Shown: piece by piece, positions 9,618 through 18,428 of the stretch
How the letters are laid out: every line of letters starts with the position of its first letter
Position numbering within the stretch: position 1 is the first letter of the stretch
Made by a program: the position numbers and the translations under genes
Source of the DNA: Motiliproteus sp. MSK22-1
GTDB lineage: Bacteria; Pseudomonadota; Gammaproteobacteria; Pseudomonadales; Balneatricaceae
NCBI RefSeq assembly: GCF_001968815.1
Contig: NZ_MIEQ01000027.1
Span: 496,001 to 560,000, forward strand
Reading direction: 5' to 3'
Length of the DNA stretch: 64,000 nt
Notes under the pieces: generated by a model
What the model was told of the DNA's origin: nothing
The model's input: only the letters and a program-made list of their open reading frames with translations
The model's database searches: none

Positions 9618-9958
9618 GAAAGTATGAATCAGGGCAGGTGGGTTGTAGATACGCTCTCTTTTGAAGGGAAGCTGCCTGTTGGTGCTGTTCTCAAGCATTC
9701 GTCAAATAATCACCATTCTGAGCGATGCTATTCTAAACTCTGTTGATTGTTGTCAGTATCAATAGTTTTTGCTGTGTGCTATTTTTTGAATGGCTTTATT
9801 GGAAATCTCATCATGGATGTTCAGGGACAGGTGCTTATATTAAGGATTGATTTATCCTTTCTTTTTTCTTTCTCTCTCTATTTCCGTGTATTGAGATGCC
9901 AATCTGATCGCTTGTTGATGTTTGCAAGCAACGGCTTTATGTGAAAGGAAAAATAATA
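9618..9958. other. Intergenic region, nothing recognised
   Basis: 341 bp between the binding-protein gene and the FG-GAP gene. A 65-codon frame lies here (9747-9944), but it has no good ribosome site and odd, hydrophobic, compositionally biased content, so I do not call it. The region is T-rich toward the 3' side and probably holds the promoter of the FG-GAP/avidin pair. Confidence 0.5.
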
Positions 9959-11551
9959 ATGCTAAAAAATCGACTGGCTATTCTATCATCGTTTGCCCTG
10001 ACACTGAGTTGCTACGGGCAATCTGTGTTTGCTGATGATATTCCTTATTCCACCCTGCCTGACTGGGAGTCAGAAGTTGGCTTCTGTGGAACAGGTATCG
10101 CTTTTGCCGATATTAATAATGATGGCTACCAGGATATGGTGGTCTCTAATGGGAATGATATCGTCAAGCAGCAACTCTTTGTGTATTACAATGACAAGGC
10201 CGGAAAATTTAATAAAACACCCGATTGGGTCTCTGATGATTTTGCCTTTAATGGGAATTTGGCAGTTGGGGACATCAATAAGGATGGGTATATTGACGTT
10301 GCCGTATCAGTATACTTGGGACCGAATCACACTTACGACGGTGGTGGAGCAAAGGTCTATTTTAATAAAGGAGAGGGAAAGGCGTCTCTTGAGAAGACCC
10401 CTTCCTGGTCGGTTACAGGGTTTCCATCCTTTAATCTGGCATTAGGTGATGCCAACGCTGATGGCTTTCTGGATATAGCCTTAGCGGCTGGTAACCCTAT
10501 TGCTGAAGATGAAACCTTTGCAGCACAACCAGACTGTAAGCAACCCCCAAAAGCTTTGCAGGACAGTTTGAACGAAACAACTTCAACTACACCTCCTGCA
10601 ACTCCTCATAAATCTCCGGCGAGAGTGTTTGCCTTTGATCCTGAGACTCAGGGCTTCCGATTGGAATGGATGGTTCCTGACCAGGTAAGCATGGATGTGC
10701 AGTTTGGTGACGTAAATAAAGACGGTTATATCGATCTTATTCTGGGAAATCCTGTCACCAAGGTTTATTTGGGTACTGATACCGGGCTCTCAACAGTAGC
10801 GGGATGGCAGACAGCAATAGAAGACTATTTTGCGAATGGCCTTGATTTTGCGGCTTCCCTGAATCTTGAGGCTACTAATCCAAAAGCGAGAGTGTCTTCG
10901 ATACTGACGTCAAACAATAATTATATGGGAGGAGGTTACGGTCGCTTCCACCTTTATAATTTTACTTCTACTTACATTATTGATTTTAATCCACATAACA
11001 GCAGCCCCTCTTGGTCCTCCCAGAAAGGAGGATGGGGATCGGGTGTGCTATTTGCTGATGTTAATAATGACGGTTATCTGGATCTGTTGGCAGGACGTTG
11101 GGCACCGCCAGGAAGTGGAGTGTTGCAGGCTCCTCTGGAAATTTATATGGGCGACGGGGTGATGTTCGAAGATAAACCTTCCTACACCAGTGATCAAAGC
11201 TCCTGGTCTGTTCTTGAAATAATCGCTGTTACTGATCTGGATAATGGTGATGAGCAGTTTACAAGGGACTTTTTTTCCGTGCCAGAAGAAGACAGTTGGA
11301 GGGTCATTACTCTTAACCGGCAAAATATTCAGAACATCTCGGGAGTTATCGTAAATGGGAAGCAGCTTTCCCCATTAGAGGACTATATTACCCTGCCGGG
11401 TCAAAATCTTGTTTATTTATCGAATCCTGCAAAAGCGGGGTCAAAAATAGAAGTGAGGTATGCGTACTCGAACCAACTGGATATCGGGGTTACCAACTGG
11501 GACTGTACCAGAGGGGATTATATCTTCTACTGGAAGAACAATAATGGATAG
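9959..11551 (+). CDS. Secreted FG-GAP/VCBS repeat protein
   Basis: 530 residues from the ATG at 9959 (AAAGG about ten bases upstream; a GTG at 9941 is also in frame). The signal peptide ends near VFA-DD. At least five FG-GAP-type blades carry calcium-loop motifs: DINNDGYQD, DINKDGYID, DANADGFLD, DVNKDGYID and DVNNDGYLD. This pattern implies a seven-bladed-propeller-like, calcium-stabilised exported protein. A Pro/Thr-rich insertion (TTSTTPPATPHKSP, about residues 205-220) separates the third and fourth repeats. The last 130 residues after the propeller look like an Ig-like or beta domain (VIVNGKQLSPLEDY). It precedes the avidin-like gene by 13 bp, so the two are very likely co-transcribed. 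The ligand is unknown. Confidence 0.9.
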   Translation: MLKNRLAILSSFALTLSCYGQSVFADDIPYSTLPDWESEVGFCGTGIAFADINNDGYQDMVVSNGNDIVKQQLFVYYNDKAGKFNKTPDWVSDDFAFNGNLAVGDINKDGYIDVAVSVYLGPNHTYDGGGAKVYFNKGEGKASLEKTPSWSVTGFPSFNLALGDANADGFLDIALAAGNPIAEDETFAAQPDCKQPPKALQDSLNETTSTTPPATPHKSPARVFAFDPETQGFRLEWMVPDQVSMDVQFGDVNKDGYIDLILGNPVTKVYLGTDTGLSTVAGWQTAIEDYFANGLDFAASLNLEATNPKARVSSILTSNNNYMGGGYGRFHLYNFTSTYIIDFNPHNSSPSWSSQKGGWGSGVLFADVNNDGYLDLLAGRWAPPGSGVLQAPLEIYMGDGVMFEDKPSYTSDQSSWSVLEIIAVTDLDNGDEQFTRDFFSVPEEDSWRVITLNRQNIQNISGVIVNGKQLSPLEDYITLPGQNLVYLSNPAKAGSKIEVRYAYSNQLDIGVTNWDCTRGDYIFYWKNNNG

Positions 11552-11564
11552 GGAGGGAACTGTG

Positions 11565-11942
11565 ATGGATGAATTCATCGGTAGTTGGGAGAGTGAGTTG
11601 GGATCAGTTCTGACGATAGAAAAAATTGAGCACAATCAGCTTATTGGCACATTTACCACGCATACAGGATCTACTCAGGGAACCTATATGATGGTGGGGT
11701 CTATCGGATTTGATGAAAGTCTAGTGGAAAGTGATGTAGGGGGCTCTGTAGGTTGGGTTGTTTCCTGGAACAGTGGAACATCACCTGAGAACAGTGTGAC
11801 TACATGGACCGGTCAGTTTAAAAAGAATACTGACAAGCAGTACATTATCGTCGCAACATGGCTATATTGCAGAGGCATGAAACCTGAGGATGACTGGAAT
11901 TCGACGTTGATCGGTAGCAATACATTTAACAAAATTAAGTGA
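11565..11942 (+). CDS. Avidin/streptavidin-family biotin-binding protein
   Basis: 125 residues that align along their whole length with streptavidin and avidin. The family markers are GSWESELGS, GTFTT, VGWVVSW, SVTTWTGQF, ATWLYCRG, DDWNSTLIG and NTFNKIK. By hand alignment to streptavidin, pocket residues map as S27=S14, S45=T32 (Thr in avidin), W79=W68, S88=S77, T90=T79, W108=W99, W120=W111 and D128=N119 (Asn in avidin). N23 becomes S10 and Y43 becomes F30. Keeping the W120 equivalent favours a tetramer. GGGAGGG at 11551-11557 fixes the ATG at 11565. No signal peptide is present, unlike most known avidins. It follows the FG-GAP gene in a different frame. Confidence 0.93.
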   Translation: MDEFIGSWESELGSVLTIEKIEHNQLIGTFTTHTGSTQGTYMMVGSIGFDESLVESDVGGSVGWVVSWNSGTSPENSVTTWTGQFKKNTDKQYIIVATWLYCRGMKPEDDWNSTLIGSNTFNKIK

Positions 11943-11958
11943 TCTGAATACCCGATAG

Positions 11959-12000
11959 GCCTGGTTGTGTATGTTTATCAGCGGCCAGGCTTCTTGGTTT
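11959..12000 (+). terminator. Possible Rho-independent terminator after the avidin gene
   Basis: GCCTGG at 11959-11964 pairs with CCAGGC at 11985-11990 across a 20-base loop, followed by the T-rich stretch TTCTTGGTTTT. It lies 16 bp after the avidin-like stop codon. The stem is short, so this is tentative. Confidence 0.4.
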
Positions 12001-12104
12001 TAGTTGTTCTCAGGGATATGGCCAACGAATATTAACATGGAATCCTTATGCTCAGATTTTGGCAAGATCCGAGCCGGTGTAAAAATAATAATTGAGGGTT
12101 TTGT

Positions 12105-12845
12105 ATGATGAAGTATCTTGCGATTGCCTTTTTCTGGTTTTTCTCAATTTCTGCGTATGCTACAGAGATTGAAAAGATCAGCTGGGGAACAGAGGTTTGG
12201 AAAGGGTATACAGATAAGGATGGCAGTGGAATATACACTCAGATACTGGAGAGAATATTTTCTAATGCAGGGGTTGAAATTAATATTTCCTACATGCCCT
12301 TTGCCAGGACCTTACATTTAGTAAAGATTAATAAGCTGGACTTTGCTGGAGGTATTCCGAGAGATAAGACTAAAGCGAAAGACTATATCCAGGCGAAGTA
12401 TCCGATAGCTGTTAATCGTTTTGTCGCTTTCTTCCATAAGGAGACCCTTGATAAGTGGCAGGGTAAGGCATCTTTGGAAGGGAGGGTGATTGTGGCAACA
12501 CCTCATCAGGCGGAGCAAGCAGGATTGGAAGAAGAGGATGTCTATGTGGTGGAAACGCGAGAGCAAGCTTTGCAGATGGTTCTAAACAAGAGGGCCGCGT
12601 TTTTTTTAGATAATGAAAAAGTACTGGAAAATATTATAAAGGAGAACCAGTCGGCTTTTGATCCTGATGATTACAGGACTGAAGATGTCGGTACTAGCGG
12701 TTATTATATGATCGCGCCCAATACTGAACGAGGGCAGGCCATAATGGATATCTACGAGAAAGGGACATTGGGCCTGTATAAGTCTGGTGAGCTTAATGCA
12801 CTTTATAGTCAGCGTGGTTTTTCTACTCCTCGGATAGAAGAGTAA
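12105..12845 (+). CDS. Periplasmic solute-binding protein, family 3 type
   Basis: 246 residues with a signal peptide (cleavage near AYA-TE). The rest has the pattern of bacterial family 3 solute-binding proteins: an early aromatic W-K-G-Y-T-D segment followed by SGIYTQILERIFSNAGVEI, then MPFARTLHLVKINKLDFAGG, a hinge into the second lobe (LEGRVIVATPHQAEQAG) and return near GTSGYYMIAPNTERG. Polar amino acid transporters and sensor accessory proteins both use this fold. No permease is adjacent. The next gene, 49 bp downstream, is a hybrid histidine kinase with a periplasmic domain, so I infer this is its ligand-sensing partner. Two adjacent ATGs (12105, 12108) are possible starts. Confidence 0.85.
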   Translation: MMKYLAIAFFWFFSISAYATEIEKISWGTEVWKGYTDKDGSGIYTQILERIFSNAGVEINISYMPFARTLHLVKINKLDFAGGIPRDKTKAKDYIQAKYPIAVNRFVAFFHKETLDKWQGKASLEGRVIVATPHQAEQAGLEEEDVYVVETREQALQMVLNKRAAFFLDNEKVLENIIKENQSAFDPDDYRTEDVGTSGYYMIAPNTERGQAIMDIYEKGTLGLYKSGELNALYSQRGFSTPRIEE

Positions 12846-12894
12846 GTTTCCCAATGATTGATACTATTTGTTTTGGAAGGGTATTCAAGTAATT

Positions 12895-15800
12895 ATGCGT
12901 CATGGGAAACCCTTGCTAAATGGTTCTATTGCGACCCATCTGCTGAAGGTTATTTTTGGCTTGTATTTCGTCGTGACGGTTATCGTTACGGTGATTCAAC
13001 TTTCTGTCGAATATAACGATACAAAAAATAATGTAAGGATGGAAATAGAGTCTCTGGGGCGAACCTTCCAGCCCGGGCTTGAAGAGGCTATCTGGTCCTA
13101 TAACATGCCATTGCTTAAATCAATTCTCAAAGGCATGAATCAGGTGGGCACAATTACCGGAATTAAAATTGTTGATGAAGTCGGTAATGAAATCCAGCTA
13201 TTGGGAACCATCAAGGATAAGGACGGGGAAGGTTATCTGGTCAATGACAGTGGTGAGCGTCTTTTGCTTTCGGAGGATGAAGGGATATTTACCGGATTGT
13301 TTTGGTATGAATTTCCAATCATTCACCGAGCATCTAACGGAGACTCAACGCCTATTGGTACCGGAGTTATTTACTCCAGTGATATCATCGTCTTTGACCG
13401 GGTTGAATACGGTTTTATTTTGATTCTGGTGAACTCAATTATCAAAACCGTAGCATTATGGATCATTTTTCTGTTTTTTGTTCGTCGAATTCTGGCGGAG
13501 CCGTTGGGTAAGCTGACAGAAGATATCAAGAAAATCCGTTTCGATAATCCCGATCAAAAAAAGATAGTCGTTGATACAAAAGGAGCCAACGAACTAAAAA
13601 TTCTGGAACAGTCTTTCAATGCCATGATCGACAGGAATATCGGTCTATTACAGGATTTGAGAGAGCGGGAGCAGGCGCAGCGAGACAAGGAAATTGCTGA
13701 GGCTGCAAGCAGGGCTAAAAGCCAGTTTTTGGCAGCTATGAGCCATGAAATCCGAACCCCTATGAATGCCATTATCGGTTTATCAGGCCTGGCTCTTAGA
13801 ACATCTCTCACTGACAAACAGAGTGATTATCTTCAGAAGATAGACACCTCTGCCAATTCTCTGCTTCGTATTATCAATGACATCCTCGATTACTCGAAGA
13901 TTGAAGCAGGGAAGATGACAATAGAATCGACTCGTTTTGAACTCAATGAGGTTCTGGAAAATGTGTCGAATTTAATTACCAGTAAGTGTGAAGAAAAAGG
14001 ATTGGAGTTCATCTTTAATACTGCCCCAAAGGTTCCGCAATCTCTGGTTGGTGATCCTCTTCGGTTAGGCCAGGTCCTTATTAACTTAGCCAGCAACGCG
14101 GTTAAATTTACTGAAAAAGGGCATGTGCTGATTCATGTAGAAGCCGTTAATGATGAAGCCGTTAACGGTAAGGCTGATGATTCAAACCGAATTCGGCTCA
14201 AGTTTTCTGTTGAAGACACGGGCATCGGGCTTACGCAGGAGCAAATTGGCCGATTGTTTCAATCTTTCACACAGGCTGATGATTCGATAACACGCCGATT
14301 TGGTGGGACTGGCCTCGGTTTAACCATTTGTAAAGACCTTGTGGAGCTGATGGGGGGGGATATTTCTGTTGTCAGTCAGGTTGACTCGGGTAGTACTTTC
14401 TTTTTCACGGCGGAGTTCAGCCTGCATACCGCAGAAGACTTTGTGACATCCGAAACCATCGGAGATCTTGCGGGGGTGCGGGTACTTGTTGTAGATGACC
14501 ATAGTACCGCCCGTCAGATTCTCAAGGATAATTTGATTTCATTTTCTGCAAGAGTGGATGAAGCTAAATCAGGCGCTGAAGCTGTTGATATGGTTGAAAA
14601 TATGTCGTCCGATGATCCATACCAGCTCATTCTGATGGATTGGAAAATGCCGGGAATGGACGGTATTGAAGCATCTAATCGTATAAGAAGAATTACTACT
14701 GTTGAAAAAATGCCATCAATATTAATGGTGACTGCGTTTGGACGAGAAGAGGTGAAGGAAAAAGCGAATACGGCAGGAGTTGATGGATTCTTGATCAAAC
14801 CCATTACGCGATCTCTGCTGCTCAATACAGTCAGGGACATCTGTGTGGTGAGCAGCAGTATCCCCGAGAGACCGTTTGAAGAGCCTGAACCGCTCCGTTG
14901 TGGTCGATTTGCAGGAATGAAGGTACTGTTGGCAGAAGATAATGAGATCAACCAGCAGGTGGTTATTGAGTTGCTGGAATACGAGAATTGCTCGGTAGTC
15001 GTTGCCAATAATGGCCAGGAAGCTCTGGATATAATCAATGCCTCTGATAATCTGCAATTTGATCTTATTCTGATGGACCTGCAAATGCCTATCATGGATG
15101 GTTATACAGCGACTGCGGCAATACGGGATCTGGGAGGTGATTTCGATAAGATTCCTATTATTGCGATGACCGCCCATGTTCTGGAAAGTGAAAAGGAAGA
15201 TTGCTTATCCAAAGGTATGAATGACCACGTTAGTAAGCCCGTTGTTCCTGAGCTGCTCTATGCCACATTGGATAAATGGTTTCGTCCGATGAGCACCGCG
15301 GGAAGGGGCTTTGCTAAAAGAGAACAGGCGAGTATAGTAGCGATTCCTAATTCTCTGGCTGGTATTAATGTAGCTGAAGGTCTAAGCAAAGTTGCGGGTA
15401 ATTCTTCGGCTTTCAAAAAAGTCCTTACTTCGTTTCGACGTCATAATAGTGATTTTGATTTCAGGTTACGTCAGTCTATTACGGACGGAGAACTGGAAGA
15501 AAGGAAGCGTTTGTTGCATACGATAAAGGGAGTGTCCGGCAACATTGGTGCTGAAAAACTTCACTTGTTGGCCGCTGAGCTTGAGTCCGCACTAAAAAAT
15601 CCGGGTATGGAGCCTCCCTTGGATCTTGTGGAAACTTTCTGCGAAGAGTTGGTACTTGTGCTTAACTCAATAGAAGAATTTGAGGAAAAGGAAAAGGAAA
15701 AGGAAAAGGAAAAGAGTGTCTCGCCTGAGCGAAAAGTGGCAACAGAGGACGTTTCTGAGGATAGCGATAAGGCAAGAGCGCTGGTTGCACAAGTTGCTGA

Positions 15801-15966
15801 TTTACTCGAGGTGGATGTGATCGCAACGCGAAAGTGCCTCACTCAACTTAGCTGCCTGTTAGAAAACTCTACAGAGTTTGACGCCTTGATTGCAGCATTT
15901 GAAGACTATGATACGGATGCTGCTTTTGAGGCTCTGGATCGATTGACGATTAGTCTGGAAGGTTAA
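12895..15966 (+). CDS. Hybrid sensor histidine kinase with HAMP, two REC domains and HPt
   Basis: 1023 residues from the ATG at 12895 (GGAAGGG upstream; an in-frame TTG at 12868 is possible). Order: TM1 (about 14-37), periplasmic domain of about 135 residues, TM2 (about 172-195), HAMP, DHp with [14 protein letters not shown] (phospho-His H284), ATPase domain ([34 protein letters not shown]), REC1 ([14 protein letters not shown]582), REC2 ([14 protein letters not shown]728), HPt ([14 protein letters not shown]875) and a charged linker followed by a further helical tail. This is a complete phosphorelay in one chain. It is flanked by a periplasmic binding protein gene and a REC-GGDEF gene, its likely input and output. 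Confidence 0.95.
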   Translation: MRHGKPLLNGSIATHLLKVIFGLYFVVTVIVTVIQLSVEYNDTKNNVRMEIESLGRTFQPGLEEAIWSYNMPLLKSILKGMNQVGTITGIKIVDEVGNEIQLLGTIKDKDGEGYLVNDSGERLLLSEDEGIFTGLFWYEFPIIHRASNGDSTPIGTGVIYSSDIIVFDRVEYGFILILVNSIIKTVALWIIFLFFVRRILAEPLGKLTEDIKKIRFDNPDQKKIVVDTKGANELKILEQSFNAMIDRNIGLLQDLREREQAQRDKEIAEAASRAKSQFLAAMSHEIRTPMNAIIGLSGLALRTSLTDKQSDYLQKIDTSANSLLRIINDILDYSKIEAGKMTIESTRFELNEVLENVSNLITSKCEEKGLEFIFNTAPKVPQSLVGDPLRLGQVLINLASNAVKFTEKGHVLIHVEAVNDEAVNGKADDSNRIRLKFSVEDTGIGLTQEQIGRLFQSFTQADDSITRRFGGTGLGLTICKDLVELMGGDISVVSQVDSGSTFFFTAEFSLHTAEDFVTSETIGDLAGVRVLVVDDHSTARQILKDNLISFSARVDEAKSGAEAVDMVENMSSDDPYQLILMDWKMPGMDGIEASNRIRRITTVEKMPSILMVTAFGREEVKEKANTAGVDGFLIKPITRSLLLNTVRDICVVSSSIPERPFEEPEPLRCGRFAGMKVLLAEDNEINQQVVIELLEYENCSVVVANNGQEALDIINASDNLQFDLILMDLQMPIMDGYTATAAIRDLGGDFDKIPIIAMTAHVLESEKEDCLSKGMNDHVSKPVVPELLYATLDKWFRPMSTAGRGFAKREQASIVAIPNSLAGINVAEGLSKVAGNSSAFKKVLTSFRRHNSDFDFRLRQSITDGELEERKRLLHTIKGVSGNIGAEKLHLLAAELESALKNPGMEPPLDLVETFCEELVLVLNSIEEFEEKEKEKEKEKSVSPERKVATEDVSEDSDKARALVAQVADLLEVDVIATRKCLTQLSCLLENSTEFDALIAAFEDYDTDAAFEALDRLTISLEG
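15684..15713 (+). repeat. Hexanucleotide tandem repeat inside the hybrid kinase gene
   Basis: Five perfect copies of GGAAAA encode a repeated Glu-Lys run ([10 protein letters not shown]) in the linker after the HPt domain. Because the unit is 6 bp, slippage would change linker length without shifting the frame. Confidence 0.85.
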
Positions 15967-16008
15967 TCGTTGTTGTTTTTTGTGATTGATCGTTTTTAGG
16001 AATAACCA

Positions 16009-16926
16009 GTGGTGGAACCAATCACTAAACCCAAAGTTCTTATCGTTGATGATGCAGCTGAAAATATTGATGTTTTAATTTCACTGTTAGAATCAGCCTA
16101 CCAGATTGCAGCAACAAAAAGTGGCGAAAAAGCGCTGCAGATTGCTCATAAAATGCAACCTGATCTGATACTGCTGGACGTTCTGATGCCAGGATTGGAC
16201 GGCTATCAGGTTTGTCGGCAATTAAAGCTGCACGATGACACGAAAAAAATACCGATTATATTCGTTTCTTCACTGACTGATGCTATTGATGAAACCAAAG
16301 CATTTAGCATTGGGGCCGTCGATTATATTACAAAACCATTTAATTCCAGTGTGGTAAGGGCACGGGTAAAAACTCATGTTAACTTAAAGCTCCAAAGCGA
16401 TATGCTGGAACAGCTGATATCTATAGACAGTTTGACCCAGATTGGAAACCGAAAGAAGCTGGATGAGGTGCTTCTGAGCGAGTGGAAGCGCGCATATCGG
16501 GACAAAAAACCTATTTCGATAGTGGTCATCGATATTGACCATTTTAAGGAATATAACGATAACTACGGTCATGCATTTGGAGATGAATGTCTTAAGCAGG
16601 TTGCTCGGGAACTGAGTAAAGGGCTGGTCAGGCCAGGAGATTTCGTTGGTCGGTTTGGAGGTGATGAGTTTGTTGCCGTCCTTTCCAGTACCGACTCAAA
16701 TGGGGCTGCCAATATTTCTTCTCAGTTGAGAAATAGAATCGATAATCTGAACATTCCACATAGCTTTTCACCCATATCAACCAATATGAGTATTAGCCTT
16801 GGTGCAGCTACGACATTTCCTCATACAGAAACTCAGACTTTGCCAGGGCTTTTACAGGAAGCTGACAAAATGCTCTATGAGTCTAAAAGAAAGGGGAGAA
16901 ACAGAAGTTCCGTTGCGGCGGGCTGA
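16009..16926 (+). CDS. Response regulator with diguanylate cyclase (REC-GGDEF)
   Basis: 305 residues, PleD/WspR-like. The receiver domain (about 8-125) has the acidic pair VDD and phospho-acceptor D57 in LILLDVLMPGLDG, with the signalling Lys in DYITKPF. The GGDEF domain (about 145-300) has an intact active site GGDEF at 217-221 and an inhibitory I-site RPGD at 208-211, exactly five residues before it. It should therefore make cyclic di-GMP and be subject to product inhibition. The start is the GTG at 16009, with AGGA seven bases upstream. It follows the hybrid kinase by 42 bp and is its probable output, linking periplasmic sensing to c-di-GMP. Confidence 0.95.
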   Translation: MVEPITKPKVLIVDDAAENIDVLISLLESAYQIAATKSGEKALQIAHKMQPDLILLDVLMPGLDGYQVCRQLKLHDDTKKIPIIFVSSLTDAIDETKAFSIGAVDYITKPFNSSVVRARVKTHVNLKLQSDMLEQLISIDSLTQIGNRKKLDEVLLSEWKRAYRDKKPISIVVIDIDHFKEYNDNYGHAFGDECLKQVARELSKGLVRPGDFVGRFGGDEFVAVLSSTDSNGAANISSQLRNRIDNLNIPHSFSPISTNMSISLGAATTFPHTETQTLPGLLQEADKMLYESKRKGRNRSSVAAG

Positions 16927-17010
16927 TTTTATGGCTTATTTATCTGGACCTTTACTGGTTTGCAGTTGAGCTAACAAGAAGATTGCCAACGGAATCGTAC
17001 TCTTGTAATC

Positions 17011-17026
17011 TTTACGTTAACGTAAA
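17011..17026. promoter_or_regulatory. LiuR-type operator (thiolase promoter)
   Basis: TTTACGTTAACGTAAA is a perfect 16-bp palindrome, 31 bp upstream of the thiolase ATG at 17058. It is the best match in the window and lies where a repressor would block the promoter or early elongation. Confidence 0.85.
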
Positions 17027-17057
17027 CTGTAAAATGTACCTATTCGAGTGTATGCAC

Positions 17058-18239
17058 ATGACTAACAACAGCATCGTTATTGTTTCTGCCGCCCGTACAC
17101 CTATGGGAGGGCTTCAAGGCGTTTTCAAAGATGTTCGCTCTCCGGACCTGGGGGCTGCTGCCATTAAATCTGTGCTGGAAAAAGCGGCAATTACCGGTGA
17201 CCAGGTAGATGAAGTGATTATGGGGTGTGTGTTACCGGCAGGCCTTGGTCAGGCACCGGCAAGACAGGCATCTCTGGGGGCTGGTATCCCTGAAAGCAGC
17301 GGCTGTACCACCATCAATAAAATGTGCGGTTCAGGTATGAAGGCTGTGATGTATGCCCATGACCAAATTAAGGCCGGTAGTGCCGAGGTGATGGTTGCAG
17401 GAGGTATGGAAAGTATGAGCCAGTCTCCTTATTTGCTGCCAAAATCCCGCACAGGTATGCGTATGGGTCATGGCCAGGTTATCGACTCTATGTTTTTTGA
17501 TGGCTTGGAAGATGCGTATGAAGGCGGCCTAATGGGTTCTTTTGCTCAGCAGACAGCGGACAAATATGAAATTACCCGGGAAGCGATGGATGATTTTGCT
17601 ATCAATTCCCTGGAAAAAGCGCTGTCAGCTATTGATAGTGGCTCTTTTGTTGATGAGATTGCTCCTGTTAGCGTCAAGACCCGTAAAGGGGAAGATGTGG
17701 TGGATACCGATGAACAGCCCGGTAATGCTCGAATTGATAAAATTCGTTCACTCAGACCGGCGTTCAAAAAAGATGGCACTATAACGGCCGCTAATTCCAG
17801 CTCTATATCTGATGGTGGCTCTGCACTGCTATTGATGACGGAGCAGGAAGCGCAAAAAAGAGGTTTGCAGCCATTAGCCCGTATTGTTGCTCATTCTACC
17901 CACGCGCAAAAGCCTGCCGAATTTACGTTGGCACCTATCGGAGCGATCCAAAAGGTATTTGATAAGACCGGCTGGTCCAAAGATGATGTTGACCTGTATG
18001 AAATCAACGAAGCCTTTGCAGTTGTGACGATGCTGGCAATTAATGAGCTCGGGTTGGAGTCAGATAAGGTCAATGTGCACGGTGGTGCCTGTGCTCTTGG
18101 TCATCCTATCGGCTCTTCAGGTTCCCGAATACTGGTCAGCTTACTCTATGCACTGAAGCAAAAAGGATTGAGTAGAGGAGTTGCTTCCCTGTGTATCGGT
18201 GGTGGGGAAGCCACCGCTGTGGCGATAGAAATGATCTGA
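17058..18239 (+). CDS. Acetyl-CoA C-acyltransferase (thiolase)
   Basis: 393-residue thiolase that condenses or cleaves short-chain 3-ketoacyl-CoA. The nucleophilic Cys lies in INKMCGSGMKAVM, the His in HGGACALGHPIGSSGSR and the second catalytic Cys in SLCIGGGEATAVAIE. It resembles the AtoB/acetoacetyl-CoA class. I place the start at ATG 17058 (MTNNSIVIVSAARTP), matching the family N terminus. A longer frame upstream runs across the LiuR operator and is not likely translated. With a LiuR-type operator directly upstream, the likely job is the last thiolytic step of isoleucine or leucine breakdown. It is separated from the mms genes by the divergent mmsR. Confidence 0.93.
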   Translation: MTNNSIVIVSAARTPMGGLQGVFKDVRSPDLGAAAIKSVLEKAAITGDQVDEVIMGCVLPAGLGQAPARQASLGAGIPESSGCTTINKMCGSGMKAVMYAHDQIKAGSAEVMVAGGMESMSQSPYLLPKSRTGMRMGHGQVIDSMFFDGLEDAYEGGLMGSFAQQTADKYEITREAMDDFAINSLEKALSAIDSGSFVDEIAPVSVKTRKGEDVVDTDEQPGNARIDKIRSLRPAFKKDGTITAANSSSISDGGSALLLMTEQEAQKRGLQPLARIVAHSTHAQKPAEFTLAPIGAIQKVFDKTGWSKDDVDLYEINEAFAVVTMLAINELGLESDKVNVHGGACALGHPIGSSGSRILVSLLYALKQKGLSRGVASLCIGGGEATAVAIEMI

Positions 18240-18428
18240 TTGGGTCTTTATCGGATCGTTGCTATTTCCTTGTAGGGTTTGGAACCTCATCGAAATAGAA
18301 TAATACTGATTGAGCAGGGGCTCATTTCATTAACTGTACCGTATCTAAAAGCATTCTAATTAAGGTGCTTCTTTGATGGAATGCCCCTGGCTTTTTTAAA
18401 CCACAATATTGTCTAGGTCTTCTTAATA

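Noticed and set aside
9747-9944. 65-codon frame between the binding protein and FG-GAP genes
   Set aside because: No ribosome site, biased hydrophobic content and no family resemblance; treated as intergenic.
14514-15095. 193-codon minus-strand frame opposite the hybrid kinase
   Set aside because: Antisense to the two receiver domains of a clear gene; no independent evidence.
16983-17057. 25-codon upstream extension of the thiolase
   Set aside because: It would place the LiuR palindrome inside the coding region and does not match the thiolase N terminus; ATG 17058 fits.
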